64,000 bases of DNA from Thalassotalea eurytherma (GTDB lineage Bacteria; Pseudomonadota; Gammaproteobacteria; Enterobacterales; Alteromonadaceae): NCBI RefSeq assembly GCF_030161415.1, contig NZ_BSSU01000011.1:124001-188000 (forward strand), written 5' to 3'. The notes under the pieces are model-generated. The model had not been told where the DNA came from. It was given only the letters and a program-made list of their open reading frames with translations, and did not search any database. Positions 48,244 through 57,917 of the stretch are shown piece after piece (the stretch's first letter is position 1; every line of letters starts with the position of its first letter). The position numbers were made by a program, and so were the translations under genes.

Positions 48244-49413
48244 TTAACCTTGCATCAATAAGAACTCGATAATTTTATTCATATCTAAGTCAAAATCATC
48301 AGCCTTAACACCCTTAACAATAAAGTCTTCGGTATCGGTTAAATCGATATCTTCGGTCATTACATAGCGGTTATCATCAACGTTAAAGAATGAACGAACT
48401 TTAGGGCGAATTGGATCGTCTTGGTTTCTAGCTTCAACAATTGCTAGTTTGTGAGAATTGAGTTCTACTAAAGAGCCAACAGGGTATACCCCCATGCATT
48501 TTATGAATTGATCAACAAGTTGCTGATCTAAGTGCTCATCTTGAGCAAGCTTTCGTAAAATACTAAAGGCTTTAATATGCGGGTAGCCTTCTTTGTAACA
48601 CCTGTCAGCCGTTAAGGCGTCAAAAATATCACAAATCGTGATCATCCTGCCGTAACGTGAAATATCTTTTTCTTCAATGTTATAAGGGTAACCTGTGCCG
48701 TTTAGTCGTTCGTGATGTAAAGCGGCAACTTCAAGGCTCAATTCAGAAACACCAGGGGTAGCCGAAATAATATCTATTGAATGATTTACATGGGTTTTCA
48801 TCACGTCAAATTCTGCTTTGGTTAACCGCCCCGGTTTGTGCAAAATATTATCGTCAATTTTTATCTTGCCAACATCATGTAAAAAAGCACCAATCGTTAA
48901 CTGTTGAACAAGTGGTTTGTCTAGGCCTAAATAGCGAGAAAAGATTGTCATTAAAACGGATACTGATACGGAATGCTCGAGTAAATATTCATCTTTATCG
49001 CGAATATTAATTACACAAGCCAAGGCATCAGGGTTTTTAAATACGGTATCTATCGTGATGTTGGCAATATCAATAATGGGTTCGATGTTAATTTCTTTTC
49101 CCATTGCGACGTCTTTTAATATTCGACGTTGAATATTTTTAGAATCGCTAAAGATCTTTTTGGCTTTTTTAATCTCTATAATCACAGGGCTTTGTTGCCC
49201 GTTTGAATCGTGATTGCCATTTGCAGACGCCGGGTTAAGTGCTTTATCTGTATCCACTAACACAGATATCACGCCTTTCTTAGTAAGTAAGGAGATAACA
49301 TTTTTGTTTTTTATATGACCAGCACCAGTTAATGTATAAGAACCTTGTTGCTTAACAATATCGATGACGTATTCGCCAATTGATAGGGCTGATAACTCTT
49401 TTTCTATAATCAT
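48244..49413 (-). CDS. HD-GYP cyclic-di-GMP phosphodiesterase with N-terminal DUF3391
   Basis: Hydrolyses cyclic di-GMP. Residues 1-120 match DUF3391 (IEKELSALSIGEYVIDIVKQQGSY). The HD-GYP domain (about 140-320) holds all expected motifs: EHSVSVSVLM, LHDVGKIKI, HVNHSIDII, and ALHHERLNGTGYP, so it should be catalytically active. The C-terminus (VGSLVELNSHKLAIVEARNQD) is the usual beta tail. 389 aa. It is divergent from motX, with 193 bp between starts. Confidence 0.93.
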   Translation of the reverse strand: MIIEKELSALSIGEYVIDIVKQQGSYTLTGAGHIKNKNVISLLTKKGVISVLVDTDKALNPASANGNHDSNGQQSPVIIEIKKAKKIFSDSKNIQRRILKDVAMGKEINIEPIIDIANITIDTVFKNPDALACVINIRDKDEYLLEHSVSVSVLMTIFSRYLGLDKPLVQQLTIGAFLHDVGKIKIDDNILHKPGRLTKAEFDVMKTHVNHSIDIISATPGVSELSLEVAALHHERLNGTGYPYNIEEKDISRYGRMITICDIFDALTADRCYKEGYPHIKAFSILRKLAQDEHLDQQLVDQFIKCMGVYPVGSLVELNSHKLAIVEARNQDDPIRPKVRSFFNVDDNRYVMTEDIDLTDTEDFIVKGVKADDFDLDMNKIIEFLLMQG

Positions 49414-49548
49414 TGAAGAGTTGAAGTTACCTTAACGAGAGCGTTTAAAATTTATCTATGTTATAACTTTTAATATAAACTGAAAGCACTGAACAGACAA
49501 TGTTGTAAATGTTAACTGATTGTCAATTAATAGATTTAGATCAATGTA

Positions 49549-49575
49549 TAAACTTTTTTTCATCGTTGCCGATAA
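49549..49575 (+). promoter_or_regulatory. Flagellar sigma-28 (FliA) promoter for motX
   Basis: TAAA at 49549-49552, exactly 15 bases, then GCCGATAA at 49568-49575. This matches the consensus sigma-28 promoter (TAAA-N15-GCCGATAA) at every core position, 31 bases before the motX start codon. Confidence 0.88.
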
Positions 49576-49606
49576 CTAACTGAGTACATTTTAAAGAGGG
49601 CTGATA

Positions 49607-50221
49607 ATGCTTCGATTGACAACTTTTCTTGCGATTTTTTTGGTACCTAGTATCGCCATAGCCCAAAACCTACAAGCTGTGCAAATCTATACAGATGACA
49701 TGTTGCTTGAACTTATTAAAGAAAATAAGCATTTATCGCAAGTGGTACTCGATGAGTGTCAACTTGTGCAAGATATTGAAGCGAGAGCGATTAAGGCTAA
49801 AAAGCCGTCTTATCAGTTTTTGTGGGGCGATATGCTAGCCTACGGTGTTTGTATTAAAAAAGATGTGCCATTGGGATTACACTATATGAAACTAGCTGCA
49901 GATCAGGGACTTCCTGAAGCACTTGAGCAACTAGGTCGTTATCACCATGTTGGCAAGTTTATGCAGGTAGATATTGATCGCGCGATTATTTACTTAAAGG
50001 AAGCGGCAAGTGTGAACAATTTAAATGCACAATTGCGTTTATCCCGTTTATACAATGATGGTTACGGTAGTCCATTAGATTTCCCTGAATTGTACTCGCA
50101 GTTGCATCATGCGGTGACAGACGACAAAAACACACACCAAAAAATCGCGAGTGAGCTTGCCAAGTTGGCTAATAAAATGCCAACTCACGTTGTAGCACAA
50201 GCAAAAAAAGAGCGATATTAA
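49607..50221 (+). CDS. motX: Sodium-driven flagellar motor protein MotX (Sel1-repeat)
   Basis: Periplasmic part of the T ring needed for the Na+-driven polar flagellar motor. Signal peptide 1-19 (ends AIAQ). The N-terminus QAVQIYTDDMLLELIKENKHL, then DECQLVQDIEARA, KPSYQFLWGDMLAYGVCIKKDV and LGLHYMKLAADQGLPEALEQLGRYHHVG, follows Vibrio MotX, with Sel1-like repeats at about 80-160 and two conserved Cys. 204 aa. A perfect sigma-28 promoter supports the call. No other flagellar gene is in the window. rnr follows, as in related genomes. Confidence 0.9.
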   Translation: MLRLTTFLAIFLVPSIAIAQNLQAVQIYTDDMLLELIKENKHLSQVVLDECQLVQDIEARAIKAKKPSYQFLWGDMLAYGVCIKKDVPLGLHYMKLAADQGLPEALEQLGRYHHVGKFMQVDIDRAIIYLKEAASVNNLNAQLRLSRLYNDGYGSPLDFPELYSQLHHAVTDDKNTHQKIASELAKLANKMPTHVVAQAKKERY

Positions 50222-50277
50222 CGGTTAGTTGTTTAGCCGCGTAAAAGAAATTTAATACCGACAGTCACTTATTACGG

Positions 50278-50283
50278 TATAAT
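50278..50283 (+). promoter_or_regulatory. Consensus -10 box for rnr
   Basis: TATAAT, overlapping the right arm of a short inverted repeat ATACCG-N14-CGGTAT (50255-50280). The -35 region is poor. Transcription from it would give a leader of about 20 bases before the rnr start. Confidence 0.4.
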
Positions 50284-50310
50284 TGAAAAAAAGACTAAAG
50301 ATTGAATAGA

Positions 50311-52716
50311 GTGACTGTTAACGATCCGCACTTTGAGCGTGAAGCCAAAAAATATGAAAAACCTATTGCCAGCCGAGAATTAATCCTCGAGCTCATTGGC
50401 AAAGCCAGCATACCTTTAAATTTTAAAGGGGTATGCCAAGCCACGGGTATTGATGATGAAAATGGCAAAATCGCACTAAAAAGACGATTGCGCGCAATGG
50501 AGCAATCTGGCCAACTCTTCTTCAATAAGTTTAAACAGTACGTTATTCCCGCCAAGCGAGATGTCATTACCGGCAAGGTGATTGGTCACCGCGATGGTTA
50601 TGGCTTTTTTGCACCAGATGACGGCGGCAAAGACTTCTTTATTTCCTCTCATGAAATGCAACGAGTTTTTCATGGCGATATTTGTGAAGGTATTTTACTT
50701 GAGCGAACCGATAAAAAAGGACGTAAAGAGATTCGCATTTTAGATGTCATCGAACCTCGTAAACATGGTGTGGTTGGAAGACTATTCAAAGAGCACAATA
50801 TCACATTCGTTGTGCCAGACGATGCTCGTATTCAGCAAGATATTTTAATTCCACCTAAACAAAATATGGGTGCTAAGCATGGTCAAATGGTCGTGATTGA
50901 CATTATTCAGCGACCATCAAAACACCGTAATGCTATGGCAAAAGTGGTGGAAGTGCTTGGTGACCATATGGCACCAGGTATGGAGATTCAAATTGCGTTA
51001 CGTGAACATGATTTACCGCATGAATTTCCTGATCAAGTAAAAGCTGAAGTTGCCACTTTGGCTGATGAAGTAACCAACGACGCCAAGTTACCGCGGGTTG
51101 ATTTGCGTGACTTACCTCTTCTGACGATTGACGGCGAAGATGCGCGAGACTTTGATGACGCTGTTTATTGCGAACCGAAAAAAAGTGGTGGCTGGCGCTT
51201 ATGGGTTGCGATAGCAGATGTTAGTTATTATGTACGACCTGAAAGTGCGCTTGATGATGAAGCAATAGCGCGCGGCAATTCAGTTTATTTTCCATCTCAG
51301 GTTATTCCAATGTTACCTGAGAAACTTTCCAATGGCCTGTGTTCGTTAAATCCTGATGTTGATCGCCTATGTATGGTCTGTGAAATGACAGTAAGTGGGT
51401 CAGGAAAATTATCAGGAAGTAAATTCTACCCTGCTGTTATGCGCTCTAAAGCACGCTTTACCTATACAAAAGTTGCTGCAATTTTAGATGGTGATGAACA
51501 GTTAAGGGAAGAATATCAGCCATTAGTTGCTGATTTAGAAAATCTTCATGCTATGTATGTTGCATTAGCTCATGCACGAGATGAACGCGGTGCGATCGCG
51601 TTTGAAACAGAAGAGTCACAGTTTCTGTTTAATGAAGAGAAGAAAATTGAATCCATTGTGCCATTGGTTAGAAATGATGCCCACAAGATGATTGAAGAGT
51701 GCATGATTCTCGCTAACGTATCAACGGCAAAGTTTTTAGAAAAACACAAAATGCCAGGCCTCTTTCGTGTGCATGATAAACCGAGCGAAGATAAGTACCG
51801 CAACTTTATTTCGTATCTTGGTGAGCTTGGTATTGAAATGCCTTTTAGAGAAGCACCAGAACCGGCTGATTACGGGCATATTCTCGCGAAAGTAGCAGAG
51901 CGACCTGATCAAGAGCTGATACAAACAATGCTATTGCGCTCAATGAAGCAAGCCGTTTATCAGGCCGAAAACTTAGGGCACTTTGGTTTAGCACTTACGC
52001 AATATAGTCACTTTACGTCACCGATTAGGCGTTACCCAGATTTAGTTGTTCATCGTGTAATAAAAGCCGTACTTCAAGCTCAGGCTAACAGCGAAGCTAA
52101 TGATGGTTGTTATAGCTATAGCGAAGAGCAAGTCACTGAGCTAGGTGAACACTGCTCAATGACAGAGCGCAGAGCCGATGATGCAACGCGAGATGTTGCT
52201 GATTGGCTTAAATGTGAATATATGCAAGATCACGTAGGTGATCACTTTACCGGCGTCATTTCAACGGTAACGAACTTTGGCTTATTCGTAAGGTTGCAAG
52301 ATTTACATATTGAAGGATTGATTCATATTACTTCGTTAGGTCGTGACTTCTATCATTTTGATGATGTCCGTATGTGCTTATCGGGGGAGAATACCGGTAA
52401 GAAGTATCATGTCGGTGATGTGCTTGCCGTGCAGGTTGCCGCAGTAAACCTTGATGAGAAGAAAATAGACCTTGTTTTACAAGGTGAGAACGCTGTTATT
52501 AAAAAAGCTAAACCGCTAGCTAACATTCGAAAAAGCCCGAGTAAAAAGAGTAAGTCAAAAGCGCATAGTGGCGCAAAAAAAGCAGCGCGAGAATTTGATA
52601 AGCCCGCTAAAGGCAAAAAGAAAGACAAAACTGAAAAGTCTAAGGTTAAAAAGCGCAAAGCACGTAAATCAAGACCTGGAAAGAATGCCCGCAAAGGCGA
52701 CAAATCAAAGAAATAA
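50311..52716 (+). CDS. rnr: Ribonuclease R
   Basis: 3'-5' exoribonuclease that degrades structured RNA. Domains: helix-turn-helix/RNase B OB-N (1-90), cold-shock domains (about 90-250), RNB catalytic domain with TIDGEDARDFDDAVY (Mg-binding Asp cluster) and TSPIRRYPDLVVHR, S1 domain at about 645-730, and a Lys-rich tail (KKSKSKAHSGAKK etc.). Start: GTG 50311 gives MTVNDPHFERE, matching the family; TTG 50302 is the alternative. No ATG exists near. About 801 aa. rlmB follows 16 bases later in the usual rnr-rlmB operon. Confidence 0.95.
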   Translation: MTVNDPHFEREAKKYEKPIASRELILELIGKASIPLNFKGVCQATGIDDENGKIALKRRLRAMEQSGQLFFNKFKQYVIPAKRDVITGKVIGHRDGYGFFAPDDGGKDFFISSHEMQRVFHGDICEGILLERTDKKGRKEIRILDVIEPRKHGVVGRLFKEHNITFVVPDDARIQQDILIPPKQNMGAKHGQMVVIDIIQRPSKHRNAMAKVVEVLGDHMAPGMEIQIALREHDLPHEFPDQVKAEVATLADEVTNDAKLPRVDLRDLPLLTIDGEDARDFDDAVYCEPKKSGGWRLWVAIADVSYYVRPESALDDEAIARGNSVYFPSQVIPMLPEKLSNGLCSLNPDVDRLCMVCEMTVSGSGKLSGSKFYPAVMRSKARFTYTKVAAILDGDEQLREEYQPLVADLENLHAMYVALAHARDERGAIAFETEESQFLFNEEKKIESIVPLVRNDAHKMIEECMILANVSTAKFLEKHKMPGLFRVHDKPSEDKYRNFISYLGELGIEMPFREAPEPADYGHILAKVAERPDQELIQTMLLRSMKQAVYQAENLGHFGLALTQYSHFTSPIRRYPDLVVHRVIKAVLQAQANSEANDGCYSYSEEQVTELGEHCSMTERRADDATRDVADWLKCEYMQDHVGDHFTGVISTVTNFGLFVRLQDLHIEGLIHITSLGRDFYHFDDVRMCLSGENTGKKYHVGDVLAVQVAAVNLDEKKIDLVLQGENAVIKKAKPLANIRKSPSKKSKSKAHSGAKKAAREFDKPAKGKKKDKTEKSKVKKRKARKSRPGKNARKGDKSKK

Positions 52717-52732
52717 GTAAGAAGATTTAACT

Positions 52733-53491
52733 ATGTCAAAACAAAACGATATTGTTCTTGGAATCCACGCGGTACAAGCGTTAATTGAACTATCTCCGGA
52801 ACGCTTTATTGAAATGTGGGTGCTTAAAGGTCGCGATGATGAGCGCATGGCGCCAATTATTAACTTGGCACGAAAATATAAAATTCCTGTTCAGTTGGTA
52901 CACCGTAAAGTGCTTGACGAAAAAAGCTTAGGAGAACAGCATCAAGGCGTGATTGCTCGTATTACACCAAATAAACAGTATAACGAGAATGATCTTGATG
53001 AGATTATTAGCCAAGCAGAGCGCAATGATGTCGCTCCTTTTCTTCTTATTTTAGATGGTGTGACTGATCCTCATAATCTAGGCGCTTGTTTACGAAATGC
53101 CGATGCAGCAGGCGTACAGGCGATTGTTGTTCCTAAAGATAAAGCCGCAAAAATTACAGCAACGGTTAGAAAAGTTGCCGTTGGCGCTGCTGAAACTGTG
53201 CCGCTAGTTCAGGTCACGAACCTTGCTCGCACTATGAAGCACTTGCAACAATTAGGTGTTTGGATTGTCGGAACTGCAGGTGAAACTGACACCAATTTAT
53301 ACGACGTTAAATTATATGGCCCGATGGCATTAGTGATGGGAGCCGAAGGAAAAGGCATGCGTCGTTTAACCCGTGAAAACTGTGATCAATTAGTAAAACT
53401 GCCTATGGCTGGTGCCGTTTCAAGCTTAAATGTTTCCGTGGCAACCGGCATTTGTTTATTTGAGATTGTAAGGCAGCGTATTAACGCTTAA
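52733..53491 (+). CDS. rlmB: 23S rRNA (guanosine-2'-O)-methyltransferase RlmB
   Basis: SpoU-family (SPOUT) enzyme that methylates G2251 of 23S rRNA. N-terminal L30e-like substrate-binding part ([19 protein letters not shown]). The knot motifs are [39 protein letters not shown] and [23 protein letters not shown]. 252 aa. Its last 11 bases overlap the convergent binding-protein gene. Confidence 0.96.
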   Translation: MSKQNDIVLGIHAVQALIELSPERFIEMWVLKGRDDERMAPIINLARKYKIPVQLVHRKVLDEKSLGEQHQGVIARITPNKQYNENDLDEIISQAERNDVAPFLLILDGVTDPHNLGACLRNADAAGVQAIVVPKDKAAKITATVRKVAVGAAETVPLVQVTNLARTMKHLQQLGVWIVGTAGETDTNLYDVKLYGPMALVMGAEGKGMRRLTRENCDQLVKLPMAGAVSSLNVSVATGICLFEIVRQRINA

Positions 53492-54368
53492 TTGAGTGCT
53501 GAGGATAAAGCTTTAGCCACAGTGTTGAGTGCTCAATATTAGAAATATCAGGCAGAAAGTCGTTTGATAAATGGATGTAGTTCTTGTTTCGCCATTTATC
53601 TAACGGAAATATGTTTAAGGTGCTTGTATGATTTCGCATGAGCGCCTCTAAACTCCCATCCTCATGTGCCTTCATCAATCCATAATATATTTGTTTGGCT
53701 AGCGCTGGGTGCTGTTCGTTAGTAAAAAAATAGATTGGGAAAGGGTAGTGTAATAGCGTGTCATCAAATACCGCTAAATTGGGGTACGTTAATTTTGCTT
53801 GTTCAAACTCACCATAACCTTCAAAAATAGCTCGAGGGAAATAATCACAACGTTTGAGTATGAGCATTTTAAACATCAAATCAAACCTAGTTACGCGCAA
53901 TACCTCATAACCATTAGCTTCCAAGATATCCGAGTCTGGCCAGTGTTCTCCTTGGCAAGCAACTTTCTTTTTAAGTTCTTCAGGTGAAATGTCAGAAAAC
54001 TGGTCAATATTATCTTCTCTTACGATAAACATCCGATAACCTAAAAGCCCCTTGAATAAGGGGATTTTTATAGGAATAAGTGTTTGTTCTCGCTCAATAT
54101 TGGTGCCAGACCAATAAAGATTGACGAAATCTCTTTTAAGTAAATTAATAGAGCGACCTTGAGTCGTTTGTTGTCCGCCCAATGTTACAACTCGTTGGTA
54201 TGGAAAATCTTCTTTAGATTTTTCAATAGCGAGTGTCGCGAGAGACTTGAAGTACTGATGACTCGTATCTTCGTTTGTTTGTTGCCCTAAAATGACTACA
54301 TGTTTCGCGTAACAAACATTTAATATCGCAATAAGTAACCAACAGCAAAATGGAAAAAGGTATCTCAA
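53481..54368 (-). CDS. Periplasmic substrate-binding-like protein (intact paralogue of the 35.7-kb pseudogene)
   Basis: Exported protein (signal peptide 1-21, ends CYA) with a type II periplasmic-binding fold pattern. It shares with the 35731-36509 pseudogene the phrases [28 protein letters not shown] and [12 protein letters not shown]. Family members are usually called transporter substrate-binding domain proteins; the ligand is unknown. No permease or ATPase gene is adjacent. It lies upstream of a convergent rlmB end (11-base overlap) and downstream of a chemoreceptor gene on the same strand. Confidence 0.75.
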   Translation of the reverse strand: MRYLFPFCCWLLIAILNVCYAKHVVILGQQTNEDTSHQYFKSLATLAIEKSKEDFPYQRVVTLGGQQTTQGRSINLLKRDFVNLYWSGTNIEREQTLIPIKIPLFKGLLGYRMFIVREDNIDQFSDISPEELKKKVACQGEHWPDSDILEANGYEVLRVTRFDLMFKMLILKRCDYFPRAIFEGYGEFEQAKLTYPNLAVFDDTLLHYPFPIYFFTNEQHPALAKQIYYGLMKAHEDGSLEALMRNHTSTLNIFPLDKWRNKNYIHLSNDFLPDISNIEHSTLWLKLYPQHSIKR

Positions 54369-54446
54369 ACGTGAGCCTACTTTTGTAAGTGTTGCTATAA
54401 ATATAGACTGAATTATTTTGATATGACAAAGAGAGTGTTATTCGAG

Positions 54447-54471
54447 AAGCGAGCACATGGTGCTCGCTTTT
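54447..54471. terminator. Hairpin between the chemoreceptor and the binding-protein gene
   Basis: AAGCGAGCAC-ATG-GTGCTCGCTT: a 10-bp perfect stem 9 bases after the chemoreceptor stop. The T-rich tail is on the plus side, so on the minus strand it is a weaker terminator. Confidence 0.6.
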
Positions 54472-54479
54472 GTTATTTT

Positions 54480-56315
54480 TTATGTTGAGAGTTTATATTC
54501 AAGTAGCTGTATCGTTTTTTCATTGGCTAACACTGAAGAATCGAGGCTAGTTTGTGCTTGTCCTAGCAGTAGATCGCTTTCGTCTTTAATATCCGTAATG
54601 TTTTCTGAGATTTCATGTATTGCGACACTTTGTTCTTTTACGGCTCCTGCAATGTGCTCTGTCAGATTATGAATGGTATCTACCTCTGCGATAATGTCAT
54701 TTAATGTGCTCGATGATGCTTCGATTTGAGATACATTTAACAAGCTTTTCTCGGTACAAAGGTTAACTTTTTCTACAGCACTCGCGGTAAACGATTGTAA
54801 CTCTCCAATGATACTAGTGATTTGTTCCGTCGAATTTTGAGTTCTATTGGCTAAGGAACGTACTTCGTCAGCAACAACGGAGAAGCCTTTACCTAATTCA
54901 CCTGCTCTTGCCGCCTCAATCGCAGCGTTTAGCGCCAATAGGTTCGTTTGATCAGCGATACCTTTAATTTCTTCGATGAACACATTAATTGCTAAACACT
55001 TTTGCTCAAGTGCATTGATATCTTCAGCAGAAGCCGTTAATTCTTGCGCGTTTTCTGATAGGAATACATTAAGTTGACTTAATTGGTCTGTGCCCTGATG
55101 AGCTTTTTTAGATATTAGTTTGGCTGTTTTAGCTGTTGATTCTGTACTTTCAACAATCTCTATCGTTGAGCTATCAAGTTGCACGGTTGCTGTAGAGACT
55201 TGTTCACATTGAATTGATTGGTGTTTTAATGCTACTTCCGTCAGTGAAGCGTGGTTTTGTGCCGCGTGACTCACTTCCCTTAACTCTTCAATGGCAATAT
55301 GCATTTTATGTGTAAAGGAAATGAAGTTATTAATGGCATCAATTACTTGACCAAATTCGTCATCAGTCTCTTTGTTTACCTGCTTTGAGAAGTCTCGCGT
55401 TCTAATGATGTTTTCAATGGCGTCTACAGCACTTCTTATTGGGCAGGTTATGATGTCAATAAGTTTAAAAATAAAGACAGATAAGGCTATAGATATTGCG
55501 ACAAAAGACAGCAAAGCTCCCCAAAATGCGAACGCTTCTTTTCTTTCGATAGCAGCGCCAGCTTGGGTGATGGTAGCGATTAAGATTGACTCAGATTTAT
55601 GGATAGCATCTCTCATTTCACCACGAATGCCACTGCTGCTATTTAGGCCTATTTGTTGGTCTATCTCAAAATAGCTATTTACCGCCTGCTCGTAAGTGTC
55701 CAAAAACTGAATGGCTTTTTGTTGACCATTGAGTGATAAGCGAAGATCTGTAACTGCGCTGGCAAGTTTATCTAAATAGTTGGTATCAGCACGCAGCATA
55801 TAATCTTTTTCATGCCGTCTGATCGTTAATAGCGCTATTTGATTACTTTTATCATTACTAGCTGACAAAATAGCTTCCAACTGATGCGTTGCACGTCTTA
55901 ATTCTCCGTATTTTCCCGAGTCTTTATCTAGCCCTTTGGTTTTCATCGCTTGGCTCAATAAATCAAACTGGTGTTTATAAGCCTGTAATTGCGAAGTTAA
56001 TTGTCCAATAGGTAAGTCTGCATTTAATGCTTCATCTTGAACTTTTAGCGCGTTTAAGTCATTCGTTAATGTTTGATAGGTTTTGTTATGTTTATCAAGG
56101 TAATTTTCTTGTTCTCGAATGATGAAATCTTTTTCACTGCGTCTAAGTTGTAGCGCATTTACCTCGATTGATTGAACAATAGATTTAACATTGTCGAGTT
56201 TTCTTATTTGATGTGAAAAAATATTCGTAGTGGCTAGGAGTGTTAATAAACCAGCAATAACAGATAACAATAAAATAAGCAGTTTTCGCTTAAGTGACAA
56301 AGTACGAGATGGCAT
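54480..56315 (-). CDS. Methyl-accepting chemotaxis protein with a helical bimodular (HBM-like) sensor
   Basis: Membrane chemoreceptor of 611 aa. First membrane segment at about 10-30, periplasmic region about 31-265, second membrane segment about 267-288, HAMP about 290-345, signalling domain about 350-611. The sensor has two similar helical modules: LRRSEKDFIIREQENYLDK and IRRHEKDYMLRADTNYLDK, the sign of HBM sensors known to bind small organic acids. The cytoplasmic tip EIKGIADQTNLLALNAAIEAARAG (given here as IADQTNLLALNAAIEAARAG) and GFSVVADEVRSLANRT is standard. No C-terminal receptor-modification pentapeptide was seen. A partly matching sigma-28 -10 (CGATAA) lies upstream, but the -35 is absent. 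Confidence 0.9.
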   Translation of the reverse strand: MPSRTLSLKRKLLILLLSVIAGLLTLLATTNIFSHQIRKLDNVKSIVQSIEVNALQLRRSEKDFIIREQENYLDKHNKTYQTLTNDLNALKVQDEALNADLPIGQLTSQLQAYKHQFDLLSQAMKTKGLDKDSGKYGELRRATHQLEAILSASNDKSNQIALLTIRRHEKDYMLRADTNYLDKLASAVTDLRLSLNGQQKAIQFLDTYEQAVNSYFEIDQQIGLNSSSGIRGEMRDAIHKSESILIATITQAGAAIERKEAFAFWGALLSFVAISIALSVFIFKLIDIITCPIRSAVDAIENIIRTRDFSKQVNKETDDEFGQVIDAINNFISFTHKMHIAIEELREVSHAAQNHASLTEVALKHQSIQCEQVSTATVQLDSSTIEIVESTESTAKTAKLISKKAHQGTDQLSQLNVFLSENAQELTASAEDINALEQKCLAINVFIEEIKGIADQTNLLALNAAIEAARAGELGKGFSVVADEVRSLANRTQNSTEQITSIIGELQSFTASAVEKVNLCTEKSLLNVSQIEASSSTLNDIIAEVDTIHNLTEHIAGAVKEQSVAIHEISENITDIKDESDLLLGQAQTSLDSSVLANEKTIQLLEYKLST

Positions 56316-56628
56316 GATTATTCCTTTAATTTATCGTTATTATAATGAGTAGTTGTTGGATGTTTTATTTTTACGTCATGAATTTGTCATATTTATGTAA
56401 CAAACTCACCTGATTTTTGTCTTGTAAGGGAGTTAAATGTAAGTAGTTGTGTTTTCGGTGAAGTTATAGTCAATACCCATGATTTTGTTATGGTTTTTAG
56501 CGAAGTGAAAGCTGTTTGCTATTTATGTGTTGGAAGATTTTGTCTTAGCCCATTGCGAAATAAGGTTTTATGGGTAAAGCTTAGCAATAGTAAAGGTAAC
56601 TTTTAGGCGTTTTTGCTAAGGCGGTTGT
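56316..56628. other. 313-bp intergenic region, divergent promoters expected
   Basis: AT-rich DNA between the divergent chemoreceptor and binding-protein genes. No ORF with a ribosome site, no tRNA-like or repeat structure, and no clean promoter pair found; both genes must be started from here. Confidence 0.6.
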
Positions 56629-57732
56629 TTGGTGTTGATAAAGTTGGTGTTGCTTATTTTTATTGTGTTAAGTGCTCCTTTTTATGCGTGTGCAGATCAA
56701 ATCAATAATATTGTGCTTGGTGTGTCAAATGCGACATCTGGCCCAGCAAGCCAACTTGGTAGCAAACTCAATAACGGGGCAATAGCATTTTTCAATAAGC
56801 TTAATAGAGCGGGCGGTATCCACGGACAAAGCGTTGAATTACAACTTCTCGATGATAGTTATGAGCCTTATTTAACGAAGAAAAACACCCAATCTTTATT
56901 AACGAAATTTAATGTGTTTGCATTATTTAATTATGTAGGCACGCCAACCAGTCATTCTATCTACCAGCAAATCATTGACCAACAGATCATTTATTTAACG
57001 CCTTTTACGGGTGCTCAGTTTTTAAGAGAGCCTTTTGCTAATAATATTGTTCATCTGCGTGCAAGTTATCGGCGAGAAGTTGAGGCGCATGTTAAATATT
57101 TGGTTGAAGATAAAAAAATTCGTGAAATTGGTATTATGGTACAAGCAGACCAATTTGGTGCTGCGCTGGAAGAAGAATATATTAGAGCGTTAGCTGCTTA
57201 CGGTTTAAGCCTTGTGGTAAATACGCGCTTTCGTCGCAATACATTAGATGTTCATTGGGCATTAACTAAATTAAAGAAAAGTAATGCTCAAGCAATAGGC
57301 TTTGCAGGTACTTATAAACCATTGGCATCATTGATTAATAAAGCGACTCAACAAGGTTTTACACCTTTTTTTATGAGCGTCTCCTTTGTTTCTAGTCAAG
57401 ACCTGTTTTCACGTATTCAGCCTAGCAATAAAGTCTTTGTTTCAGAGGTAATGCCTGATCCAAAAACTTGTCGTTTAGCTATATGTGATGATTTCATAAA
57501 CGACATGGATACTTTAGGGATTAAGTCTTATGGTCGTATTGAACTCGAAGGTTACGTTAATGCCTATTTGTTTAGCCAATTAGCGAGCAAATGTGAGGCC
57601 CCTTTGACAAAATCTTGTTTTCTTCAACAAGCCAATCAATGGCATCGTCAGACGCTAGGAAAAAACAAACGCTTCAATGAATTACAAGATATTTTGAATG
57701 TTAATGTAGAGCTGGTTAGCCGCTCAAAATAA
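56629..57732 (+). CDS. Branched-chain-type periplasmic binding protein (Peripla_BP_6)
   Basis: Type I periplasmic binding protein, 367 aa, signal peptide to about residue 22 (ends YACA). N-terminal IVLGVSNATSGPASQLGSKLNNGAIAF, the mid phrase GGIHGQSVELQLLDDSYEP and IGIMVQADQFGAALEEEYIRAL fit the Leu/Ile/Val-binding receptor family. There is no ATG at the 5' end; TTG 56629 (AAGG 7 bases upstream), GTG 56632 or TTG 56635 are possible starts. No permease genes follow, so this is an orphan receptor, perhaps for sensing rather than transport. Confidence 0.85.
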   Translation: MVLIKLVLLIFIVLSAPFYACADQINNIVLGVSNATSGPASQLGSKLNNGAIAFFNKLNRAGGIHGQSVELQLLDDSYEPYLTKKNTQSLLTKFNVFALFNYVGTPTSHSIYQQIIDQQIIYLTPFTGAQFLREPFANNIVHLRASYRREVEAHVKYLVEDKKIREIGIMVQADQFGAALEEEYIRALAAYGLSLVVNTRFRRNTLDVHWALTKLKKSNAQAIGFAGTYKPLASLINKATQQGFTPFFMSVSFVSSQDLFSRIQPSNKVFVSEVMPDPKTCRLAICDDFINDMDTLGIKSYGRIELEGYVNAYLFSQLASKCEAPLTKSCFLQQANQWHRQTLGKNKRFNELQDILNVNVELVSRSK

Positions 57733-57791
57733 CACTTTTCCCCAATCAATAGCTCTAATTCCAGCGCTTATTATTAAATAATCTGAAATGA

Positions 57792-57820
57792 TTGCATTTA
57801 GTGTTCATTTTACCTACAAT
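57792..57820 (+). promoter_or_regulatory. Sigma-70 promoter of the rpsF operon
   Basis: TTGCAT, 17-bp spacer, TACAAT: five of six in -10 and four of six in -35, at ideal spacing, about 98 bases before rpsF. Confidence 0.7.
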
Positions 57821-57832
57821 ACGCGACCTTAA

Positions 57833-57917
57833 TTCAGCCCATTAAAATTTTGTTCCTTGTCTCAATACTGGCGAAGGGCTGAACCAGATAAGAGACTACA
57901 ACCGTAAGGAGCTCGTA
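57833..57917 (+). promoter_or_regulatory. Structured leader of rpsF, possible S6:S18 control element
   Basis: TTCAGCCC (57833-57840) pairs with GGGCTGAA (57876-57883). A second pairing, GTCTC (57859-57863) with GAGAC (57892-57896), crosses it, so a pseudoknot or two alternative forms are possible. CCG follows just before the ribosome site (AAGGAG). Position and operon match the known S6:S18 autoregulatory leader of bacteria, but I could not verify the motif in detail. Confidence 0.45.

Noticed and set aside
56316-56360. Sigma-28 promoter for the chemoreceptor gene
   Set aside because: The minus strand has AACGATAA but no TAAA at 15-base spacing.
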